Made by a program: the position numbers and the translations under genes | Notes under the pieces: model-generated | What the model was told of the DNA's origin: nothing | What the model saw: only the letters and a program-made list of their open reading frames with translations | Databases searched by the model: none | Shown: in pieces, positions 55,071-62,000 of the stretch | How the letters are laid out: each line of letters begins with the position of its first letter | How positions within the stretch are numbered: the stretch's first letter is position 1 | Source: Fuerstiella sp041398845 | GTDB taxonomy: Bacteria > Planctomycetota > Planctomycetia > Planctomycetales > Planctomycetaceae | Assembly (NCBI GenBank): GCA_041398845.1 | Contig: JAWKTZ010000006.1 | Coordinates: 1,240,001-1,304,000 of the forward strand | Reading direction: 5' to 3' | Length of the DNA: 64,000 nt

Positions 55071-55166
55071 ACCGCTGATGCACGCTGATCCAACGCTGAT
55101 GGAATCGCAGAATATTTTCTGGTGCCTGCGATTCCATCAGCGTTGGATCAGCGTACATGAGCGGTC
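55070..55166. repeat. 41-bp near-perfect inverted repeat (hairpin) after the fusion gene
   Basis: Left arm 55070-55110 and right arm 55126-55166 are complementary over 41 bases with two mismatches, around a 15-base loop. The left arm contains CGCTGATCCAACGCTGATGG, a partly duplicated unit. No T tract follows. It can fold in RNA as a very strong stem and may be a mobile or REP-like element or a bidirectional terminator. The IS5-like copy 2 is inserted 21 bases beyond it. Confidence 0.85.
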
Positions 55167-55217
55167 TCAAAAACATGACGCCATTCACTAGGCTCTGTCC
55201 CTAAACGTCCATCTGTG

Positions 55218-55652
55218 TCATTTGGTGGCGAGCCTGAGGTACCTTTCGATGAAAGCCATCTTGATCATTCCTTCGAAGTTGATGGCCGTCTTTTCGAATC
55301 GTGAAAAGATTCGCCGGCATTCTTTGAGCCAACCAATCAGTCGCTCGACGATGTTTCGCTGACGATACTTTTCCTTGTCAAACTCGACAGGACGAGCGTC
55401 TCTGTTCTCGTTTTCCTTCGAAGGGATTACGGGAATGATTCCCATACTCAGCAGAGTTTCATCAATCCAGTTTGCTCGATACCCCTTGTCCCCGGCGATC
55501 GCCACAGGCCATGGAATCGCCTTGCCGAATTCATCGAGAAGCGTTTCGTCAGCAGACTGCAGAAGGTCCATCAGCGACATGTTTTCGTGAACCTGCCCCC
55601 CCGTGATTTCAAAGTCCAGCGGGTGCCCGACACGATCACACAGCAGGTGCAT
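55218..55652 (-). CDS. IS5-like transposase, C-terminal frame (copy 2)
   Basis: The open part (144 residues from MHLLCDRVGHPLDFEITG) includes AIAGDKGYRANWID (second Asp) and RQRNIVERLIGWLKECRR (catalytic Glu). Upstream in the same frame lies the expected EDHALGRSRGGFSTK. It should be made as a fusion with the N-terminal frame by a -1 frameshift at the A7G3 run (55721 down to 55712), not from its own ATG. Unlike copy 1 the downstream G run does not break it. Confidence 0.8.
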   Translation of the reverse strand: MHLLCDRVGHPLDFEITGGQVHENMSLMDLLQSADETLLDEFGKAIPWPVAIAGDKGYRANWIDETLLSMGIIPVIPSKENENRDARPVEFDKEKYRQRNIVERLIGWLKECRRIFSRFEKTAINFEGMIKMAFIERYLRLATK

Positions 55653-55681
55653 TTTTGTGGAAAAACCGCCGCGGGAACGGC

Positions 55682-56059
55682 CTAAAGCGTGATCTTCCGG
55701 TTCCTCGGGATCCCTTTTTTTCCGCCGCCCCCTGCACAGCGAGCCGCTCGAAGCACGGTGCCGTCAACGCACCACAATTCCGAGTCAATCTTTCCTTCGG
55801 CGATGAAATGAGCCAGCAGCCTTTTCTTGATCTCATCCAGAGTGCCGTCTCCGTTCCATTGATCGAAATGATTGTAGGCCGTTTTCCACGGACCAAATTC
55901 TTCAGGAAGATCTCTCCACGGCGATCCGGTTCGCAGAATCCAGAGGATGCCGTCGAAAAGTTCCCGAGGATCTCGCGGAGGACGTCCTGTCGTTGCAGGT
56001 TCAGGAAAAACATCTTCAATCAACGCCCATTGTTTGTCTGTCAATCGATGACGAGCCAT
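55682..56059 (-). CDS. IS5-like transposase, N-terminal frame (copy 2)
   Basis: The 125-residue frame starts MARHRLTDKQWALIEDVFPE and contains the first catalytic Asp in WCVDGTVLRAARC. It is identical in its first part to copy 1. Beyond the A7 run it reads KKGIPRNRKITL and stops, so the short product would be a truncated form and the -1 shifted one the full transposase. Confidence 0.8.
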   Translation of the reverse strand: MARHRLTDKQWALIEDVFPEPATTGRPPRDPRELFDGILWILRTGSPWRDLPEEFGPWKTAYNHFDQWNGDGTLDEIKKRLLAHFIAEGKIDSELWCVDGTVLRAARCAGGGGKKGIPRNRKITL

Positions 56060-56330
56060 CCGTGGCCACCTCGCTGTTTCAAAGAAAAAAACTCAACTCG
56101 GCGTATTCTCTAAAATTCTCGATAACAGCGAAAGATGGGTTTAGGGACAGAGCCTAGCTGTCGAACCAAAAGACAATGCGAATGCGACGCGGATCTCCGC
56201 AAGCCTGCAGCTTGGGAATCGTGTCCCGCAGCAGGAAACGTCCGGCGACAGCATAGCTTTCTTCACTGGAAAACAGGCAGTGCATTTGTTCGGTGGCCGT
56301 GCCATCGGCGAGATGCTGCTGCATTTCCCC

Positions 56331-57278
56331 CTACGGCACAGCGATCTCGAAATGCATGGCATCCAAACCAGTGTCCTGAAAGTGCCCGCCCCAAAACCAC
56401 CCAAGAGAATTTGCGATCGGAACCAATTCAAGAACACATCCGTACTCACCGAGTCGCGCAGGCGCCATATTCATCCTGTTTTGCTGCACGTTCAAATCAA
56501 TCGCGATTCCCCAACTGTGCAAACTTAGCTTGGATCTGTTTTGACCCCGATAGCGGACAGCGACTGGCCCACCGAAGTCATTGATGCGGTCGATCAGCCC
56601 GGCGTCTTCCCACGCTTGAAACAGCTCTAAAAACTTTTCTTTCGCGTTCACATGACACCTCACTTTCCCCGTGCGGTTCACGCCGCCCATCTGATTTTTT
56701 TTCCCCGCCAACTGCGGAATGGTAACTCTATCAATCTTGTAGTTCGAATCATGATCTGTGACTTTCACGTATCGACCTTCCTTCGGTTCAAACTTTTTAA
56801 TCTTTCCGTAGGTGTTTTCGACTGTGCTGAGTGGGAGCGTATTGAATGATGGTCTGGGAGGGTAGTAAGCGCGACGTGCAGCAATCATCAGTCCGATTCC
56901 GGGGTTGAGGTAGTTTTGGCTCTTTAAGTGCCGCGATTGCGTGCCGTCTACGATGTGAGCTACCCAGCTTCCCAGTGACTCCGTTATGACTTTTCCGGGC
57001 GACAGATTTGTAAGAAGTCTCTCGGACTGGCTACCGGGCTGAATCAAGCCACTGGGACTGCGCATGAAAGTTCTCTGAAATTCTGTAATGGCTTCGATCG
57101 TAACGTTCTTCTTGTTCTTTTTTGCTCCAACGATGTTCATTTTTCTATCTGCGCTGGGACCAAAGAACCCTCTGGCATGCAAGAGGTCTTCGACGATTTC
57201 GATGTCCCTCGGCCTATTCTGACCACCTTTTCCAACTGATCCTTTCAACTTGCCGACCGTTGCTGTGCTCACTGCCAC
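56331..57278 (-). CDS. M15-family D-Ala-D-Ala peptidase-like protein with N-terminal peptidoglycan-binding-like region
   Basis: The 315-residue product has a C-terminal M15 (VanY/endolysin-type) zinc peptidase. SLHSWGIAIDLN with metal His about 254 and Asp about 260, and DAMHFEIAVP with the last metal His about 308, are the signature. Residues about 20-95 resemble a peptidoglycan-binding helical bundle (RDIEIVEDLLHARGFFG, TIEAITEFQRTFMRSPSGL). Such enzymes cut the stem peptide of peptidoglycan and occur in phage lysins and in toxins as well as housekeeping genes. There is no signal peptide, which fits a lysin or a secreted-by-other-means effector. The flanks are an insertion sequence and a repeat cluster. 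Confidence 0.82.
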   Translation of the reverse strand: MAVSTATVGKLKGSVGKGGQNRPRDIEIVEDLLHARGFFGPSADRKMNIVGAKKNKKNVTIEAITEFQRTFMRSPSGLIQPGSQSERLLTNLSPGKVITESLGSWVAHIVDGTQSRHLKSQNYLNPGIGLMIAARRAYYPPRPSFNTLPLSTVENTYGKIKKFEPKEGRYVKVTDHDSNYKIDRVTIPQLAGKKNQMGGVNRTGKVRCHVNAKEKFLELFQAWEDAGLIDRINDFGGPVAVRYRGQNRSKLSLHSWGIAIDLNVQQNRMNMAPARLGEYGCVLELVPIANSLGWFWGGHFQDTGLDAMHFEIAVP

Positions 57279-57894
57279 GCCTTTCTTTTTTGCCTAAATG
57301 TCAGAACGTCGCCGTAGAAACAATACCATTCGTACGTCGTGCCGGATGCGTATTGCTTCAGCCTAATTAAATTGGCTGAGGTCACTTCAGGTAGTCGGCC
57401 TGTGACAGACGGGTCCGAAATTTCTTTGGTCAGATAGAAAACGTGGTCTCAACCAAAGAACGCGCGTTGGCACGAAACTTTTTTGGGGCGTGCGTCAAAA
57501 CGCCGTTAGCGAGGAAATCACTTCCGGTGAGTTCTGTTTCGGTCGAGAATGTCGCGGCGAAGTCCGCTTGCGTTTCAGCCCCGATCGGGGCGACAGTACG
57601 TAGCCCCGGGTGTCAGCCCGGGGAATGATGCAGCCGGTCATGTTTTCGCCGCGAAAGCGGTGATAGCATTTCGACCGCGCCGTTCTTGCTATCGCCCCTG
57701 TCGGGCAACGCTGTGAAGCATTTTAGGCTGTGAATTTACGATATGCATGGGAGCATGGTTTTGGTCGTTCCGTGCTGATCTCAAGCGAACGTTGTATGAA
57801 CTGCGGGCGACGTTGAGTTCAGGCCCGAATGGGCCGAGATAGCCTCTGCCGGGGCCGTGAGGCCCCGGAATTGCCCTGCAGAGTCTGAAAGGCC

Positions 57895-57938
57895 CGGAGG
57901 GCCGACACAGCAACAGGATTGAGAAACATGTCCGCTGT
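57895..57938 (+). repeat. 44-bp direct repeat, copy 1
   Basis: Identical to 58017-58060. It begins CGGAGGGCCGACACAGCAAC and ends GTCCGCTGT. Confidence 0.85.
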
Positions 57939-58016
57939 TTCAGGGCGTCCAAATCGGCCGTTTTTTGGTGACAACGACGGCCTGAAAAGGCCGTCCTACG
58001 AATAAACTCACAGCCT

Positions 58017-58060
58017 CGGAGGGCCGACACAGCAACAGGATTGAGAAACATGTCCGCTGT
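58017..58060 (+). repeat. 44-bp direct repeat, copy 2, with palindromic arms
   Basis: Identical to 57895-57938. In this copy GGCCGACACAGC (58022-58033) pairs with GCTGTGTCGGCC (58056-58067), a perfect 12-bp stem with a 22-base loop. In copy 1 the right arm has diverged. Confidence 0.85.
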
Positions 58061-58328
58061 GTCGGCCTTTCAGGCCTTTGGTTGAAAATGAGAGTCCTTC
58101 GGGCCTGACGGCCCCGGCAGAGGTTGTGTCGGCCTTCCAGGCCTGAATCGCAATCTACATTTCGAGTATCGGGCGTGAACTTCGAGTGTTTTTGCTACAA
58201 GAAATGCTTCACAGCGTTGCCTGTCGGGGCTCATCGGTGGCGTTGGCTTCCGATCTGTGGGCTGACGCCCACGGCTAAGCGTTGTCGCCGCGTTCGCGGC
58301 TGTTCTCACGTGGAAACCGTGTCTTCAG

Positions 58329-59078
58329 TTATTCCCCGGCGTCCGACCCGTTCCAGCGATCAACCGCAGGACCGCAGTACTTCAGCAGGTCGAGAACTGT
58401 GAGTTCGCGTTTCAGATCGTCGAGCGTCGGGGAAACGAGACCGGCAGCGACTTCCTGCAACATCAGATCCGCGAAGTGGCGGTGAGCTCGTTCCAGGGTT
58501 TTGCGGACGTTTGCCGACGTCATGGGGGCTGAGTGTTTTTCGGTGTACTGCTTGGCTAATTCGGCCGAAGTCAGGTCCGGAGCATTCAGCCGCAGACGCA
58601 GCAGTCGGTAGTGAACGGGTCGGTCGCGTTTCATTGCCGCCCATGTCTGATCCAGAAGTTCCTGGCGCCAGTGACGTTCGAAGTCTCCGCCGTCCCCGGA
58701 TAAATCGGCAGTGGAGTTTTGAGCCGACGAGAGATTCTCCGGAAGCGGCCCGGGGGCCTTTGATCGGCCTCGATGATGGGCTCGCACCAGGTTGACCACT
58801 GACGTCTTGACGTAGTCCCGAAAACGTCCTCGATCGGGGCTGGCCTTGTGAAATCCGCCTTGCAGAAAGTTCAAAGCAAACTCCTGACTCAGTTCTTCTG
58901 CCAGGTCGTCATCCTTCACAATTGACAGCAGATAGCGATAGACGGCTCCGCGATAACGATGAAGTAGTTGACTGCGAACTGCCATCGCGTCGGCGGCGAA
59001 CCCATCATGTGCCTGGTCGACGAGACTCCAGTGAGTGGAGATGCCGTCGATGCGGGATTGATCATCTTCATCTGACAT
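58329..59078 (-). CDS. ECF-type RNA polymerase sigma factor
   Basis: The 249-residue product has the sigma-70 region 2 helix (LLHRYRGAVYRYLLSIVKDD, then DLAEELSQEFALNFLQGGF, about 38-75) and a helix-turn-helix region 4 (LTSAELAKQYTEKHSAPMTS to VRKTLERAHRHFADLMLQEV). It is longer than classical ECF factors, as in planctomycete kinase-linked groups. The start is nine bases after the stop of the giant kinase gene, so the two are in one operon and the kinase probably controls the sigma factor. The C-terminal extension (LKRELTVLDLLKYCG) is of unknown role. Confidence 0.85.
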   Translation of the reverse strand: MSDEDDQSRIDGISTHWSLVDQAHDGFAADAMAVRSQLLHRYRGAVYRYLLSIVKDDDLAEELSQEFALNFLQGGFHKASPDRGRFRDYVKTSVVNLVRAHHRGRSKAPGPLPENLSSAQNSTADLSGDGGDFERHWRQELLDQTWAAMKRDRPVHYRLLRLRLNAPDLTSAELAKQYTEKHSAPMTSANVRKTLERAHRHFADLMLQEVAAGLVSPTLDDLKRELTVLDLLKYCGPAVDRWNGSDAGE

Positions 59079-59087
59079 CAGTGGACG

Positions 59088-62000
59088 TTATCGGGGTTTG
59101 CTTTGAGGAATCGGTTGCTGAGTATGATCTGTTGGAGTTGTTGCCGGCCAGACTATCGCTGTGCTGTCGAGGCTGGATGTCAGGAGGGCGTTGTTGACCG
59201 GAGTGAAAGCGACGGAAGTGATTTCGCGAGTGTGGCCCTTCAGCGTCAGCAGTTCTTTGCCTGTTGATGCGTCCCAGACTTTGCAGTGAAAATCGTCACT
59301 GGCTGTGATGATTCGACGCCCATCGGCAGTGAACGACACATCATTGACTGCCGCCGCGTGGCCCGAAAGCCGACACACAATCGTTCCGGTCGACAGATCG
59401 CGGACAACGGCCGAGTTATCAGCGCTGGCTGTGGCCAGTTGTCGACCGTCGTGGGAGAAGGTGGCTCGGCTGACGGCGTCTGTATGGTCTTCGAAAACGT
59501 GCAATGGTCGGTCAAATGTGGAAATGTCCCACAGACGCACGGTGCCGTCGTCTGATGTTGTGACGATCTGTTTTCCGTCGGGAGAAAAACATCCATACAG
59601 AACGCGCCCGGTGTGGCCACTAAAGCGTCCGGCAAATTCGCCCGTATCGGACTTCCACAGCACGGCCGTTCCGTCATCGGATGTTGTCAGCACCAGCGGC
59701 ATGGCGCTGACCGGATTGAAGGCCGCACTGTTGACTGCCGCACGATGAGCTCCGGTGAGTTTACGGAGTGATCGGCCGGTGGCGGCGTCCCAGATGACGG
59801 CCGAACTGTCCCAGCTTCCGGAAACGATCTGCCGTTCGTCGGGAGAATAGTCGACCGACGCGACCACTCCCTGAGGACTGTAGTTTGTCAGCAGCCGTCG
59901 AAACGGAAGCTGAGCGTTATCGGTGCTGTACAAGGTGACTCGATCGCCGCCAATGACCAGCACTGATTGACTGTCGGTCGCAAAGGCCACAGACTGAAGG
60001 GGCTGGGATGGCGGCAAAGTCAGAAAAGGGCCGCGACGATCATTGGACTGTGGATAGATGCGTTCTGTTCCGCTGGCAACATCAAACAGGCGGACGATTT
60101 TTCGACCTGCATCGGCGATTGCCACGAAACGACGATTCGCCGACAAGGCGATTCCCGTCACGCGCGTGGTATCGGTTGCGTTGTCTTGTGCGGGTTCAGC
60201 AATTGTGTTCAGGATCTGCTTTGTGCTGAAGTCCCACAGCCGCACGCTGTTGTCTTTGCAGGCCGTGACGACATAACGACCGGACTCATCAACGTCGACG
60301 GCTGTCAGGTTCTGATCGTGCAGCAGCAGATTCGCTTCGTCGACTTTGCCTGTGTTGACATTCCATTTCACGACAGCTCGTTCTGCAGCGGCGGTAATCA
60401 GGCTGCCGTCCCTGACAAAGCGAGCCGCGATGATGCGAGCCGTGTGCCATTTCATGAGCCTGATTTGTTCGCCCGTGGCCGCGTTCCACAGGATCCCCAG
60501 TCCCGTGGAATCACCACAGAACAGTTGACGACCGTCGCTGGAAAAAGCGACGGCGGAAATCACACCATCATGACCGGGAAGTTCAAATTTCAGCGTGCCG
60601 GTGGCGACATCCCAGAGGCGAGCTTTCCATTGAGCAGGCTGTTGGCCGTCCGATGCCTGAACCGGACCGCCCGTGGCCAGCAGCGTCATATCCGGAGAAA
60701 ACGCGACCACCGCTCCTCGACCGGTTTCGGTCAGCACATGCTGCTGGCTGCCGGTGCGAGCGTCCCACAAACGGACGGTTCCGTCGACGGCGGCCGTGGC
60801 GAGTTTTGATCCGTCCGCGCTGTAAGTTGCTGTCGTCGCCAGAAACGAATGACCTTCTCGAAAACTGTGCAGCAGCGAACCCGTGGCTGCGTCCCATGTG
60901 CGCAATGTGCGATCGCGGCTGGCCGTGACAATGTGTTTGCCGGAAGGTGAAAACCGGGCATCCAGCACGGCGTCATCGTGTCCGTTCAGCGTTTGCGTCT
61001 GCAGAGGTGCAGATTCCTGATAGGCCGCGATGTCCCACACTCGGGCCGTTTGATCAAGCCCCGTCGACACCACGGAATTGGCATCGGGACTGATGCGACA
61101 ACAGCGAATCCACTGCCCGTGACCTCGCAGAGTTTTCAGCAGGACAGCGCTTTCTGTTGTGCTGGTCCGGACCCTCACCGGCTGCAGGCGTGTTTGAGGA
61201 TCAGGGAGGCTCCAGATTCGAATGGCGTTGTCGTGCCCGGCGCTGGCCAGGGTGGTGCCGTCGTTGGAAAACGAAAGACTGCGAATGGCGGCGGTGTGAC
61301 CATCCAGCGACGTGGCGGGAACCTGTGAATTCACAGAATCCGGATCGCCCGCGACGGCGGCTTCAAAATCGAATTCCTTCAGATCGCTGATTTTCCACAA
61401 CAGAATCTGCTGATCGTGCCCTGCGGTTGCCACGGTGTTTCCATCGGCGGATATGGCCACAGCAAAGATCTGCCCCGAGTGTTCGCTGAACGGAGGACTT
61501 TGTTCGATCGACTTCGCGTCGTTCCACCGACCAGAAGCATCCGTCCACACGATCGCCGCGCCGTCTTCGCCAACGGTGATGAGTCGCGTCGGCGTTTCCG
61601 CGTTTTCCAACGTGGCCTGATGCACGATTCCGCGATGTCCGTGCAGAGTCACCAAAGCCGTTCCATCGATCGCATTCCAGATGGTTGTCTGGCCGTTGTC
61701 GTTTGTGGACACCACCAGTCGTCCGTTGGCAGAAAACTGAGCACTGTAAACGGTGGTCTGTTTGTCGACGTCAAACGTCAGTATGCGCTGACCGGAATCG
61801 GCAGCGAACATGTGCAGACCCTGACCGTCGGATGCCACCAGCAGTTGGCGGCCATCGGGCGAATAATCGACGCACCGAACCACTCGTCCACCGGTGGTGA
61901 TCGACGATCGTACGGCTCCGCGGCCATCGTGAATCTGAACCGCGCCCGATAACATTCCGACGGCGAACTGCTGCAACGATCCGTCGGCGTTCCAGACGGT

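Larger units (their letters stand above)
55192..56153 (-). mobile_element. IS5-like (IS427-group type) insertion sequence, copy 2
   Basis: The same inverted ends as copy 1 (GCTCTGTCCCTAAAC) lie at 55192 and 56153, with CTAG on both sides (55188-55191 and 56154-56157). Length is 962 bp. Here the G run (C7 at 55596-55602) keeps the second half of transposase in one frame, and the A run is A7 (55715-55721), a standard -1 slippery site. This copy looks functional. Confidence 0.9.
57704..58221. repeat. 20-bp perfect inverted repeats bounding a repeat-rich block
   Basis: GGCAACGCTGTGAAGCATTT at 57704-57723 and its exact reverse complement at 58202-58221 enclose about 480 bases. The outer flanks also match in inverted fashion (CCCC and GACAG/CTGTC segments). 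The block could be a non-autonomous mobile element. Confidence 0.7.
57279..58328. other. Gene-free, repeat-rich region
   Basis: About 1050 bases with no gene but many inverted and direct repeats (itemised in the repeat features). Examples are the palindromes GCCCCGATCGGGGC near 57580 and CCCCGGGTGTCAGCCCGGGG near 57604. It lies between the M15 peptidase and the ECF sigma factor. Confidence 0.6.

Noticed and set aside
57279..58328. CRISPR array
   Set aside because: The 44-bp repeats occur only twice, are palindromic with unequal flanks, and no cas gene is near.
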